Source: Macrotis lagotis
Taxonomy: Eukaryota > Chordata > Mammalia > Peramelemorphia > Peramelidae
Assembly: GCF_037893015.1 (NCBI RefSeq)
Contig: NC_133658.1
Span: forward strand, 147,965,160 to 148,029,159
Reading direction: 5' to 3'
DNA length: 64,000 bases
The notes below the pieces were generated by a model, which did no database searches, had not been told where the DNA came from, and was given only the letters and a program-made list of their open reading frames with translations. Of this stretch, positions 23,259 through 35,506 are shown piece after piece. How positions within the stretch are numbered: the first letter of the stretch is position 1; each line of letters opens with the position of its first letter. The translations under genes and the position numbers were made by a program.

Positions 23259-23485
23259 ATACTTTTAAAGTTTGCAAAGCATTTTACATATATAATTTCA
23301 TATGATCCTTACAACTATACTGTGTGGGAGATTCTCTTGATAAAACCACTTAATAGATGAGGAAATTAAGGCTCAGAAGGGCAAAATTATTTTTCCCAGA
23401 GTCACATAATTAGCAAATATCTGAGCTAGGAGTTGAACCAATTCTCCTTTACTTCAAAGCTAGTTCTCTAGATATACCTTTATAT
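23255..23485 (-). repeat. MIR/CORE-SINE
   Basis: AAAGTTTGCAAAGCATTTTAC, GATGAGGAAATTAAGGCTCA, CCCAGAGTCACATAATTAGC: the full reversed CORE-SINE order. Confidence 0.85.
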
Positions 23486-23594
23486 AGCATCCCATCATAT
23501 GAGCTTTGACAGATCACATAATCACATAGAACAGAATTTCAGCATTAGAGGAGCTCTCACTAGCTACCTCACCAACTATACATAAATCCTAACT

Positions 23595-23722
23595 TTATTA
23601 CAATAGAATTGGTTTCTTTTGTAATTCTATGTGCTTTATGCATTTGGAAATATGATTCTGAGGAGTCTATAAGTTTCACTAGACTGCCAAAGATATGAAA
23701 GAAAAATGGTTACAAATCCCTG
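23595..23722 (+). mobile_element. MITE-like element, partial copy
   Basis: GGTTTCTTTTGTAATTCTATG and CACTAGACTGCCAAAG match the element at 10343-10525 in the opposite orientation. Confidence 0.55.
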
Positions 23723-23975
23723 GTCTATAGGAAATCTTCATTCCATTTGCATTCTGTGATAGATGTATCATCCACTGCAGAACACCTTTGACAAGCATAT
23801 GTATCTGTTTTATGCACCCAACATTGATAATTGAAAGGTCTCTAAGATTGTAAATATAAGGGATCTTATATGATCTTATCATATGCATGAGAAGTGCCTC
23901 TTTTGGGAAGATGCATTAAGAGCTGGGCTTAATTTCACTGACTCCAGTACATTTGTGTATGCATTTCTGTCTCTG

Positions 23976-23976
<1 letters not shown>

Positions 23977-24055
<79 letters not shown>

Positions 24056-24065
24056 GCTCTCTCTC
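23977..24065. repeat. (CT)n microsatellite
   Basis: About 40 CT units. The minus-strand reading gives an Arg-Glu repeat frame that is not a gene. Confidence 0.98.
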
Positions 24066-24174
24066 ACACACATCAAAAACCAATATGATTCTCAACATCG
24101 TTCTATGTTGTATGACTATGAAACCATGATCTGCTATAGAAAATTATTTGCCAGCATCAACTAGCTTCTCTGAG

Positions 24175-24815
24175 GAGATAACCATCAATTGGGGAATGGT
24201 TAAGCAAGTTATGGTATATGATTATGAAGGAATAATGTTGTACTATAAAAATGATGAAGGGGTGGATTTTAGAAAAATTTGGAACTATCTATATGAAGTG
24301 ATACAAAGCGAAGTCAGCAAGAACATTAACAATAATAGTAATAGTGGGGGTGGCTAGGTGGCATAATGGATAAAGCACCGGCCTTGGAGTCAGGAGTACC
24401 TGGGTTCAAATCTGGTCTCAGACACTTAATAATTACCTAGCTGTGTGGCCTTGGGCAAGCCACTTAACCCCATTTGTCTTGCAAAAATCTTAAAAAAATA
24501 AATAGTAATAGTGTAACGGTAACCAACTGTGAAAGACCTAGCTATTCTAATCAATACAATAACACATGACAATTTCAAAGAATTTATGATGAAAAATTAT
24601 AATTACCACCAGAAAAAGAATTGATGAACTCTAAGGGCAGATTAGAGCATTTTTTCTTTATTTACTTTTCTTGCTTTTTGCCCCTACAAATGACTAATGT
24701 GGAAATGTTTTGCCCAATTTCATATAAATATAATCAGTATTGTATTTCCTGCCTTCTCTGCAGGTGGAAGGAGGAAGAGAATCTAGAACTGAAAATAAAC
24801 ATTAACAAAGAGGAA
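24175..24815 (+). repeat. L1 3' region split by a SINE
   Basis: CAATTGGGGAATGGTTAAGC, GAAGTGATACAAAGCGAAGT, AACTGTGAAAGACCTAGC, AAAAAGAATTGATGAACTC and AATGACTAATGTGGAAATG are in L1 order. Confidence 0.85.
24346..24497 (+). repeat. tRNA-derived marsupial SINE
   Basis: Near-consensus, flanked by AATAATAGTAATAGT and AATAAATAGTAATAGT. Confidence 0.94.
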
Positions 24816-24819
24816 AAAA

Positions 24820-25340
24820 TACGACATTTTTCTCATTTTTTCTCATATTTTCATCAAGAATATTCTCAGCCCACATGTAGATAATTCCCATAAAGATTAT
24901 TCAAAGTAAGCAAATGGATTAGTAGTTATTTACATTTTCTTGATTGACTTTTGGAGGTAATGAAAAGGTCTATAATTTTAGTCATTCTTTTGAAATCTTC
25001 CTCTCCCTGATATATCATGTAAAGTGATCCTTCATTATATTATGTGTGCCATTTCCCTCACAGAAGTCTTCTGTGTGTAGTTGGTTTGGTTGAGTTGATA
25101 TTTTCTACTTTTTTCTGCTTCATTTCCACTTATATAGTACATCAGGTACTGAGTTGTTCAAATCTACAATGATGCTTTCGCTAGCATATTTATAAAGAAA
25201 GCAGATCACTACTGAAACACAGATCTATTCCATTTTTGCCTATTTGTTATGGATTGTATCCTTGATTCAATCTCATGCCAATCTTTCTGAAAACTTCTTT
25301 TTGCTTCTACAGCTTTATAGAGTTTTATGAGCTCATTCGT
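24820..25340. other. Unassigned intergenic sequence
   Basis: AT-rich DNA. Together with 25705-26590 it may be one old element interrupted at 25343-25700, but I cannot name it. Confidence 0.35.
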
Positions 25341-25342
25341 AA

Positions 25343-25614
25343 GGGGCAGTTTGGTGTTACATGAATACAACACCAGCCCTGCAGTCAGGAGGACCTGAGT
25401 TCAATTCTGACATCAGACACTTAACATTAACTAGTTGTGTGACTCTGGGCAAGTCATTTAACCCTGAGTGCCTCACATCCAGGGCTGTCTCCAGTAGTCC
25501 AGATTCGTATCTGGCCAATGAACTCCGATAGCACCCCCCTCACTCAAATTCAATTCACTTGTATGTTACAGCATCGCCTCCCTAATGTCATAATCTTCTT
25601 TAAGAATGAAAGAC
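25343..25614 (+). repeat. SINE with an RTE-type tail, near full length
   Basis: GGGGCAGTTTGGTGTTACAT, GGACCTGAGTTCAATTC, TGTGTGACTCTGGGCAAGTC, CCAGATTCGTATCTGGCC, then CAGCATCGCCTCCCTAATGT and TCTTTAAGAATGAAAGACAC. A tRNA-like head is joined to an RTE-like 3' end. Confidence 0.85.
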
Positions 25615-25615
25615 A

Positions 25616-25698
25616 CTCTGTGGGGGGTGGGGGGGAGGGGAGTAAGATTAGGGGGAAAATTGTAAAAAAAATTAAAAAGAGCAAAACATGCCCCCTCC
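25616..25698 (+). mobile_element. Minimal L1 3' end insertion (about 80 bp)
   Basis: CTGTGGGGGGTGGG, GGAGTAAGATTAGGGGG and AAATTGTAAAA equal the last part of the L1 3' UTR. AATGAAAGACAC / AATGAAAAACAC on either side looks like its target duplication. Confidence 0.8.
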
Positions 25699-25704
25699 CA
25701 AAAT

Positions 25705-26590
25705 GAAAAACACATATACTTTTATGAGATGATACAGCTCATTTCCCACTATCTTTCTTGGTATGTTTTACAAATGACTTTTTAATTCTACATCATGTGT
25801 AACATATCTTTAGCTCTTCAGATTCTTTACTTAGAAAGATCAGTTGTTTAACTAAGGAAGTTTCTCAGTATGTTTGGTATTTTCACTACAGTGATTATTT
25901 TGCATCCGCTTTGAAACTGTCATTAGCAAGGTAATTATCTAAAATTTGCTTCATTCCTACTTTTATTAAACCAAGAATGCATTTTAATAGATCTGGTTGA
26001 AGCTGCTCTATTTGTTCTTGGTATCTTTTTCTCATCTATATCTGTTCTTCTCATTTCTTGATTTTGACCTCATTCTAATTAGTCACAGAAAGCTGATTTT
26101 GAAATGACTCTCACATCAGCAATAAGTTGTTATAGAATCATTTTCTGTCTTTTAAGGCATAATTGATTCTCTTCTTGAAGGCTTATATGAAATCTACAAA
26201 ACCTTTGGTTTGTCTCATTTTCTAAGCATAAATCACATTCTTCAACATATTTATTAACATTATTCCCCATATCCACCTTCACATTGACTTCACAAAGCAG
26301 AAAAATTTAGTTACTTAGTTTATAGTAACTTTTGAAATTCTTAAAAAAAATTCTATTTCTTTATTCTCTATAGCAATGCTTAATCATATGTTGCAATTAT
26401 CTCCCTGGTGGGCTACATGATTTTGAGTACTACAAAGGAAAATCACTAAGAGCCCATAATGTGTTGTTTCCAATTTTTTTTAATGAATGATGAAGCCAAT
26501 GCCACTAACTTCCTTATTTGCCTCTCTTAAGAAGTTTATTGCCATTTATCTGTCACTTCTTAATGTCGCCTGCTTTCATTTTTGTTGGTG
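25705..26590. other. Unassigned AT-rich stretch
   Basis: No clear repeat match; short coding-like phrases on the minus strand do not hold together. Possibly an old LINE relic. Confidence 0.35.
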
Positions 26591-26599
26591 ACTATTAAA

Positions 26600-27172
26600 C
26601 ACTAAGTACCACACACCAGGCTAAGTATGTGGAATATGAAACAGTTCCTGCTTTCAAGGAGTACCAGTCAAATGGAAGAGAAAACATACAAGTAAGTAAA
26701 TAAAAACAGAAAAAAAAATGTGTACAGGATAAATTGTGTGTGTGTGTGGGGGGGTGTCTAAGAAGAAAGGCACTAAAACTAAGGAGAATTAGAAAAGACT
26801 GATTGCAGACTCTGAAATTTTAGTTAAGACTTGAAGGAAACCAGGAATGCAAAGTTAAGGAAGAAAATTTGGGGCATGGGGACAATCAGTGAAAATTGAG
26901 TCAGGAGATGAACTCTATCCTATGAAGAAACAAAAGATTGTATGGGTGTAAGAAAGATGTAAGAAGACTGCTAATATAAGCAGGGGCTAAGTTATGAAGG
27001 GCTCTGAATGCCAAATAGGATTTTATATTTTATCTTAGAAGCTAAGGAAACTACTTGAGCTTTTTTTTTCTAAATGTGTGTATTTAATATTTTCTAAATG
27101 TGTGTATTTGATATGTCCAGACTGATTAAGCTTTAGCAATGTAACTTTGACAGGTGAGTAGAAGATGGGATA
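26600..27172 (+). repeat. Old interspersed repeat, 5' part
   Basis: ACACACCAGGCTAAGTATGT, AGTTAAGACTTGAAGGAAAC, AAGTTATGAAGGGCTCTGAA. The same element resumes after the RTE at 31114-31352, and a second copy lies at 31725-32430. Confidence 0.8.
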
Positions 27173-27185
27173 AAAACGGGGAAAG

Positions 27186-30100
27186 TTGGTTGGTTGATTC
27201 TTGTCCTTCATTATCAAAGAAGACAAAAATGACTCCACTATGTTTCAGACAAACTACAGTGTGTCTGACTGTGACTGATCAGACCAATATATACTCAGAA
27301 TGCTCTACCACAGATCAGTCACAAATAGTCCATGTAAACCCCTGGGGTGCCTACTCTAAACTCACATTTTCTTTGAGTTGTTTCAATTCTACCATCTTCA
27401 TAGAACATAGCACACTCATTAATGATGGCATGCCATGCTGGGTGGTTCTGTGCCTCCCATGTTGTACAATCAATTCTAGATTTCTTAAGAAACCATCAGC
27501 ATCGCTTCTTCTGACCCCTTTGTGAGCACTTGCCCTATGTGAGTTCTCCATAAAATAGTCTTTTTGGCAAGCATTCTTCTGGCATTCTAACAATGTGTCC
27601 AGCCCATCATAGTTGCACTCTCTAGTAATATTGGAATAGTTGGCAATTTAGCTTGGGAAAGGACCTTAGTGTCTGGTATCTTATCTTGCCAGTTGATCTT
27701 CAGAATCTTTCTGAGACAATTTAAATGAAAGCTATTCAGTTTCCTAGCATGGAACAGGTAGACTGTCTAGGTTTCACAGGCATACAGCAATGAGATTAGC
27801 ACAATGGCCCTGTAGACCTTCAGTTTGGTAGTGAGTCTTATATCTCTTCTCTTCCACATTTTCTTTTCAAGCCTTTTAAGTACTGAACTTGTTCTAGCAA
27901 TACATATGTCAACCCTTATTGCTAATATGTACTTCCCTGAAAAGAACACTATCAAAGTAAATGAACTTGTCCACGGTATTCAAAACTTCTCCATTTGTTG
28001 TAATTAATGGTACCATATATGGTTGATGTGGTGCTGGCTGATGTAGCACCTGCGTTTTCTTGCTGTTAAGTCAAAATTAGAACAAGTGTCAGAGAATCTA
28101 TCCATACTTTGTTGCATCTCAGTTTCAGAAGCTGCATTGAGTGCACAATCATCTGCAAACAAAAAATCATGCACCAACATTCCTCCTACTTTGGTCTTTG
28201 TAGTCTTTTCAAATTGAAGAATTTGTCCACAGTGCCGTAACTGACCTTGATGTTGTGTTCATCCTAAAAGAAGGCACATGATAACATGACTGAAATTATT
28301 TTGCTAAAAAGCAAACAAGGACAAAGTCTTGTTTCACTCCATTAATGACAGGAAATAATGAGAGCATTGCCCACTATCCAGAATCTGAACAAGGATGATG
28401 TCATGAAATTGATGTACAATACTGATGAACTCTGAGCCACCAAATTTTGACATAATTTTCCATAAATCCTCATTACTGACAATATCAAATCTAAAAATGT
28501 GGTATGCATACCTCTGTTTTGTTCTTGGCATTTTTCCAGTATTGTCAGGAAGCAAATATCATAATAATTCTTCCTTGATCTTTTCTGAAGCCACACTGAC
28601 TCTCAGGGAGGTGATCATTCCAGGTGAACTGAGGACTCTCAGAAGTATTTTACCAGCAATGACTAAAAAAGAAATAACCCTGTGATTGTTACAGGATAAT
28701 CTATTCCCTTTATCTTCATAGAAATGGAGGATGGAGGCATCCTTGAATTCTTGGCTGATAGCCTCTTCATGTCATATAACTTGGAAAATTTCAGTCATCT
28801 ATTAGATGAGCAATGGACCCCCCCCAACCTTGTAGATCTCAGATGGAATAGAATCAGCACTAGGTGCTTTGCCACTTGAAAAGAGCCTAATGGTATTCAA
28901 AACCTCTTCTTCAGTTGGAACTTCAGCTAGAGATTGATTGACTTCATCTTGAGAATGGTTTCCACATCGGCTCTAGGATCATGTCCCTATCATTAATCAA
29001 TGTGACTCCATCAGCTCCAAATAGTTGAGATGCACCATAGATGTTTGGCCCATAAATAGTCTTCAATGCATCCTAAAAGCATTTTGGTATAAATATGAAT
29101 TTCATTTGTCTTCTTACTGAGACAAGAGTCCTGCATCTCTCTCTCTCTAAACTTTGCTTGACCTTTACTTTTGAAGGATTTAAATGCTGCCTTCCTAGTA
29201 ATGGATGAGCTATCCTGCTGGCAAACTCTGTAGAGTTCTTGTTTTTCATTTAGTGGCTTCTGTATTTTCCCATCATTTTTATCATGTTTGCAAGTGTTCT
29301 CATCCAGATGAGCAAATGCAGCGCTGTACATCAGATCTCTGAAAAGTACCCACTCTTTTTCTTCTTCACTGTTGCCAATCATATGTTGGTTCAGTTTCCC
29401 TCCCAATTAGCAACAATCTTTTCTTGTTCAAAAAGATACTCTAATCTCATGACATTAATCCTTCTAGTAGTCATTTTGTCTTGGAATCGTTGCTTCTGTT
29501 GAATGTGAATATTTGGCTTTTAGGATGAATCTGTGATCAGTTCAGCACTCTGTAGCACACATTGCCTTTGTCACTCTCACATCCTGCCTCTTCTCCTTAT
29601 AATCACATAGTCTATTATATGTCAATGTTTTCTGTGAGAGTGCATTCAGGAAGTTTTGTTGTGTTTACATAAATAGAAGACAGTGTTTGTGGTGAGAAGG
29701 TTTTGAGATACACAAGTCTTCAGTAGTAGGTGACCATTGCTGTTGCTATTTCCAATTTCATTCCTCCCAAGGACTCCCTTACATGTCTGGTAATCTGAGT
29801 CTACTCAGCTTTAAAGTCACCAAGAATAATAAGCTTGTCCTTTTTTTGCTACAGTGATTATAAAAGTCTCCAGGTGTTCATAAAATTTTTCTTTGACATC
29901 AGGGTTCATAATGGTGAGAGCATTAGCACTGATGATGGTGGTGTTTTTCTTGAAGTGACAATCTCATTGGCCTGAACCTGTCATTCACTCGTTTTGGTAG
30001 GCATTCAAGCTTGTTGACTTGATTGGTTTTGTTTGCAAAACCTATCCCAGCTTCATGACATTCCCCTTCACTTTGACCACTTCAGAAAAATATGTATACA

Positions 30101-31100
30101 GCTCCAATATCAGTAAGCTGATTTTCATTTGCCAGCCTTATTTCACTCAGGGCTGCTATTCGATTGTCATACCTGCTAAGTTCTCTTGCATTGAGGTCTC
30201 TTTCTCTTTTAAGTATAGAACCTGTGTTGTCTATTAGTATGCACACATTCCATACTCTGATAATAAGTAGAATCTTCTTTGAAGAAGTTTTTGTATTTTT
30301 TTTGTGTGTCTTGACTATACTGTAGGATCCCTGCTTGCCATGGTAATAGGCCAGCGTGGGTAAGCAGACATATTTTAGAGCATTTGTTATCCCCTTCCTC
30401 ACATCAGGACATGAGCAGTGCAATTCTTAAAAGGGCTACTCAGTTAGCCAGGGGGCTGTGTAATTCTACTGGTACTTTCAGTCACCCTATGACCTGGATC
30501 TGTGTGCAGGATTGTGACTACAGCTCCCAGTGTATATATACCTACTGCTTCATCACGCACCACAGGACTTTGAGATAGGATTAATAAAGTGGTATGGGTG
30601 ATGTCTTTCGATTCATGCATAAATTGGATTTAAATGAGGCAGAGCTGCACAAAGTCATCAATTTCACTCACTCTTCCAAAATCATCACAGTCTAGTGGCA
30701 AGATAGAATTAAGAAAACTGATGATGCCTCTAGATGTGGTAGATGACCTTGACCTCTTTGTTGTCTAACCAAACTCTAAGCACTCCATAGCACCTGCTTC
30801 AGTTGCCTTCATGGACATTGGAACAAAGAGTTCTCATCCATCCATTCCACCAGTGGAAGATTGCACATGCCTAGGGTAAACACCCTCCCCCAACTCTCTG
30901 ATGGATTTGAGACCCCTCAGTTACTTTCAATCTGGTTTAACCCACCTGCTGAAATGGTTTACTGGGGTGGCTGCTATGTATGCTACAATTTCTTGAAGCA
31001 CAGGTGAGAGTTAAGTGGCTCAGGTAGACATCAAAAGTGGAAAGCAGACCTGAAAAGGGCTTGACAACCCTCACACCAGAAGTACTAGTCTTCCTTGACT
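27186..31100 (-). mobile_element. RTE-class LINE, apparently full length, decayed
   Basis: On the minus strand it reads, in order, a 5' region (31100 to about 30430), an AP endonuclease part (NRIAALSEIRLANENQLTDIGA), reverse transcriptase parts (SNEDLWKIMSKFG, VHQFHDIILVQILDSG; later TTKLKVYRAIVLISLLYACET) and a 3' end GAAGGACAAGAATCAACCAA. Target duplications AAAACGGGGAAAG (27173-27185) and AAAATGGGGAAAG (31101-31113) bound a 3915-bp unit, about the length of complete RTE elements. The frame is broken many times. It lies inside the older repeat at 26600-31352. Confidence 0.92.
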
Positions 31101-31113
31101 AAAATGGGGAAAG

Positions 31114-31352
31114 ATTTAAAGCAAGGAAACCAATAAATTTTGGGGGCAATAATCCAAAAATGAGGTGATAAGTACCTGTACCAGGGCATCAAAGATGAGA
31201 AGAGGGCATATTATAAGGCAAAATCAACAGGTCAGAGTAACAGATTGGCTATGAGGGATTAAGAGGAAGAGAGGATGAGAAGAAGAGGATGATTCCCAGG
31301 CTGTAAGCTTGGATAATGGGAGAAGGGTGGTATTCTCAACAATAATAGAATG
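31114..31352 (+). repeat. Old interspersed repeat, 3' part after the RTE
   Basis: AATGAGGTGATAAGTACCTG, AGGTCAGAGTAACAGATTGG and GATTCCCAGGCTGTAAGC continue the element broken at 27172. Confidence 0.75.
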
Positions 31353-31505
31353 AGGGTGGCTAGAAGCGCAGTGGATAAAGCACCGGCCCTGGAGTCAGGA
31401 GTACCTGGGTTCAAATCTGGTCTCAGACACTTAATAATTACCTAGCTGTGTGGCCTTGGGCAAGCCACTTAACCCCATTTGCCTTGCAAAAACCTAAAAA
31501 ACCCC
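31353..31505 (+). repeat. tRNA-derived marsupial SINE, young-looking
   Basis: Near-consensus, with a perfect AATAATAGAATG target duplication at 31341 and 31506. Confidence 0.95.
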
Positions 31506-31554
31506 AATAATAGAATGTCAGTATTGATGGATGTGAGATGAAAAGTATTACACT

Positions 31555-31675
31555 TTAAGGAGACACAGATTCAAATTCCTCCTGCAACACTTAGCTCTGG
31601 GACCTTAGGCAAGTCATTTAATCTCTGTGTTTTATTAATCTCTCTAAGATTTATATCCAGGGTTCCCCACACTGA
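31555..31675 (+). repeat. MIR fragment
   Basis: AGACACAGATTCAAATTCC and GGGACCTTAGGCAAGTCATT follow the MIR middle part. Confidence 0.6.
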
Positions 31676-31724
31676 TAAACTCATAGATCTCTCTCTCTTT
31701 CTTATTTGTCAATATTAATAGGTT

Positions 31725-32430
31725 TGATTCAATTCAACAAGCTCTTAGTGCCTACTGTATGTCAGGCCCTTAGGAATAGCAAGATTTTTAAAGTACTTCC
31801 TCTTAAAGATCTTACATTCCACCCCAGAGGGAAAAAGAATATGTACACAGATAAATTACATATATGTGTATATGCAAAATGTATACATAATATATGCAAA
31901 ATAATCTTAGAATGTTTAAGGTAGAGTACACTACTGAAAGGATGAAGAAAAGTCTAATGTGGGGTGTATCACTTGGACTGAGCTTTGATGGAATTCTTAG
32001 AGGCAGAGGAGAAGAAAACAGGCTAAAGAAAAGAACAACTGAGCAAAGACATCAGGGACTCTGTGGACAGGAAATATTGAGAAAACCACTTTGATTAGAA
32101 TACGGATTGTCTGGTGGTGAGTAAAAGGAAATCAGATTAGAGTGGTAGATTTCATTATGGAAGACTCTGAACGACTTTAAAGGTTTTAGAAAAGAGTTTC
32201 CATTTTCATCTAGATCTAATAGGGAGCTCCTGAAAAATCTTGAGCAGTCAAGTAACAGTCAATTTTGATGTAAGAATATCAATTTGGCAAATGATTACTG
32301 AGCACAACTTAGAAAGTAGTAGAGTTTGGAACCAAGGAGAATAATCAAGAGCCCAAACATTAGTCCAAACAAGAGATGATGAGGGGCTCAAGCAGAGTGG
32401 ACTCCTTGTTTGAGTGGAGAAACAGAAGGA
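31725..32430 (+). repeat. Old interspersed repeat, second copy
   Basis: TAGTGCCTACTGTATGTCAG, TCTTACATTCCACCCCAGAG, GAAGACTCTGAACGACTTTA, CAAACAAGAGATGATGAGGG run in the same order as 26600-27172 plus 31114-31352. Family unnamed. Confidence 0.75.
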
Positions 32431-32439
32431 ATGCAAGCT

Positions 32440-32625
32440 GATTACAGCTGGATTTTATTTATTTCATTTTTAATTTATGAAATAAAACCAACATTTCCAT
32501 AACAGTAGAAAAAAAGATTGCACGTGAAACTATAAATCTACTGCATGCAACTTACTATTCCTTTTAAATATATAATAAAGTTATCATATAAATTTTATTT
32601 TTTTCTTCCCTCCCTTCCCCTCCCA
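32440..32625. repeat. Interspersed repeat, copy 2
   Basis: AATTTATGAAATAAAACCAA and GATTGCACGTGAAACTATA match 11005-11120. It is followed by a pyrimidine run and a CA/TA-rich tract to about 32735. Confidence 0.6.
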
Positions 32626-32999
32626 CCCTTCATGGCTACCATTAGACATAAATACATACAAACACACATATATACTACACATACACATATATATGCATAT
32701 TAATATGTATATTTGTGAGTATACATATACATATTCATTCCATACACCTATTTCTTGTTTTTTTTTCCCCCAGATGCTAATAGTTACTTCCTTCATTTAG
32801 CCTTTTTAGTTTTTTCTTCCTGTAATGTCCACTTGTTGCTCTTTGGACAAAGAAGTTACTTTTTGAATGCTAACAACAAATTAATAACTATAGAAGGTTA
32901 AAAAACTGTGCTTAGCAGTATCCTCTTATTGTCTTGATCTCAGTAAGTTCTTACCTTAGAGATAAAATACTTTTGCCAAGATTTAGTTGATGGAATCAT

Positions 33000-33190
33000 G
33001 GGATTTTTTTATTGATGTTTTACTTTCCCGAATAAAAGTTACAAAAGTTATTTTTTTAACAATCATCTACATGACTATGTATATTTCTAAGTTACAAAAT
33101 TTCCTTCCATCTTCTCTTCCCACCCCATCCTCTCAGTGGCTAACAGTCAGGTTAATATTGAATTTTCTCATCTGTGTTAAGCATGTTTAC
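33000..33190 (-). repeat. L1 3' end fragment
   Basis: AACAATCATCTACATGACTA, AAGTTACAAAATTTCCTTCC and TGGCTAACAGTCAGGTTAAT are the antisense of a marsupial L1 3' UTR. Confidence 0.65.
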
Positions 33191-33264
33191 AGGTTAGCCA
33201 TTTTGGGTATGATGAATTAGAATTAAGGGAAAGAATATATGAGATAGTTTTTTTTGAAAAGTGA

Positions 33265-35471
33265 GTAACCACTACTATTCAATATTCTATTAGAAATCTT
33301 AGCTTCAGCAATAAGAGAAGAAAAAGAAATTGAAGGAATTAGAATTGGGAAGGAAGAGACAAAACTCTCACTCTTTGCAGATGACTTGATGGTACACCTA
33401 GAGAATCCTAAAAAATCATCCAAAAAACTACTAGAAATAATTAGCAACTTTAGCAAAGTTGCAAGATAGAAAATAAACCCTCATAAATCTGTGACATTTC
33501 TATATATGACTAGCAAGATACAGCAGAAAGAGCTAGAAAGAGAAATCCCATTCAAAGTAACCTCAGACAATATAAAATACCTGGGAGTCTATCTGCCAAG
33601 GTAGACTCAAAAAACTTTTTGAAAACAATTATAAAACACTTCTCACACAACTAAAATCATATTTAAATAACTGGGCAAATATCAGCTGCTCATGGATAGG
33701 TCAAGCTAATATAATAAAAATGACAATTCTACCAAAACTAAACTACTTTTTTAGGGCCCTAATAATAAAAATTCCACAAAAATTACTTTAATGAGTTAGA
33801 AAAAGTTGTAAGCAAATTTATGTGGAGAAAAAAAGTTAAGAATTGCCAGGAGCTTAATGAAAAAAAGTACAGAAGAATGTGGCTTAGCCTTACCAGATCT
33901 AAAATTATATTATAAACCACCAGTCATCAAAACTGTCTGGTATTGGCTAAGAAATAGAGTGGTGGATCAGTGGAATAGACTAGGTGCAAAAGCAGGAAAT
34001 GATTATAGTAATTTATTGTTTGATAAACCCAAAGAGTTCAGCTATTAGGATTAAAAACTCTCTCTTTGATAAAAACTGTTAGGAAAATTGGGAGTTTGTA
34101 TGGAAGAAACTTAGATTAGACCAACACCTCACACCCTATGCCAAGATAAAATCAAAATGGATACAAGATTTAAACCCAAAAACAATTATTATAAGCAAAT
34201 TAGAAGCTCAAGGAGTAGTTTACCTGTCATATCTATGGAAAGGGAAGCAGATTATGACCAAGGAAGAAATGGAGGACATCATTAAAAACAAGCTGGATAA
34301 TTTTGATTACATTAAATTAAAACATTTTTGCACAGACAAAACCACTGTAACTAAGATCAAAAGAAATGTAGTAAATTGGGAAGCAATTTTTACAGCTAGC
34401 ATTTCTGAGAAAGGACTCATTTTTTAAAATATTCAGAGAACTGAGTCAAATTTTAAAAAAAGCCATTCCCCAATTGACAAATGGTCAAAGGATATGCAAA
34501 GACAATTTACATACCGATGAGGAAATCAAAACAATCCATAATCATATGAAAAATTGCTCTAAATCATTACTTATTAGATCAATGCAAATTAAAGTATCTC
34601 TGAGATACTTCCTCACACCTCTCAGACTGTCCAAGATGACCAGAAAGGATAATGATCAATGTTGGAAGGGATGTGGGAAATCTGGGACACTTAGCACATT
34701 GGTGGTGGAGCTGTGAACTCATACAACTTTTCTGGAGAGCAATTTGGAATTATACTCAAAAGGCAAAAAAAACCCCATGCATACCCTTTGATCCAGTAAT
34801 ACCACTACTGGTCTATACCCTGAGGAGATTATGAAATAGAGTAAAAACATCGCTTGTACAAAAATATTCATAGCAGCCCTGTTTGTAGTGGCAAAGAATT
34901 GGAAATTAAATGAATGCCTTTCAATTGGGGGATGGCTTAACAAACTGTGGTATATGTATGTCATGGAACACTATTGTTCTCTTAGAAATCAGGAGGGATG
35001 GGAATTCAAAGAAGCCTAAAAGGATCTGTATGAACTGATGCTGAGTGAGATGAGCAGAACTGGAAAAACATTGTACACCCTAACTGCAACATGGGGATAA
35101 TGATCAACCTTGATGGATTTACTCATTCTTTTAGTGTAACAATCAGGGACAATTTAGGGCTGTCTGCAATGGAGAATACCATCTGTATCCAGAGAAAGAA
35201 TTGTGGAGTTTGAACAAAGAACAAAGACTATTACCTTCAATTTAGGAAAAAAACGTTATCTTATTATGTAATTTTGCTATTTCTTATAATTTATTTTTCT
35301 TCCTAAAGGATATGATTTCTCTCTCATCACATTCAAATGAGATCAATGTATACCATGGAAACAATGTAAAGACTAACAGAATACCTTCTGTGGGGAGTGG
35401 GGACGGGGGGAGGAAAGCAAGAATGGGGGAAAATTTGTAAAACTCAAAATAAATAAAATCTTTCTTTAAAA
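33265..35471 (+). mobile_element. L1 LINE, 5'-truncated in the reverse transcriptase
   Basis: Starts inside ORF2 ([20 protein letters not shown], then the catalytic-motif region LSLFADDL) and runs through [55 protein letters not shown] and PFDPVIPLLV to the 3' UTR and tail. AAAAGTGA (33257-33264 and 35472-35479) may be the target duplication. ORF2 has several stops and shifts. Confidence 0.94.
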
Positions 35472-35506
35472 AAAAGTGAACATAGTGTTCCTCAGATTTG
35501 GAAGAA

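Noticed and set aside
23916-24098. Arg-Glu repeat protein on the minus strand
   Set aside because: It is only the CT microsatellite read as codons.
24820-26590. Possible old coding element on the minus strand
   Set aside because: One short phrase (VNKYVEECDLCLENE) looked zinc-finger-like, but no longer match held up. I could not assign a family.
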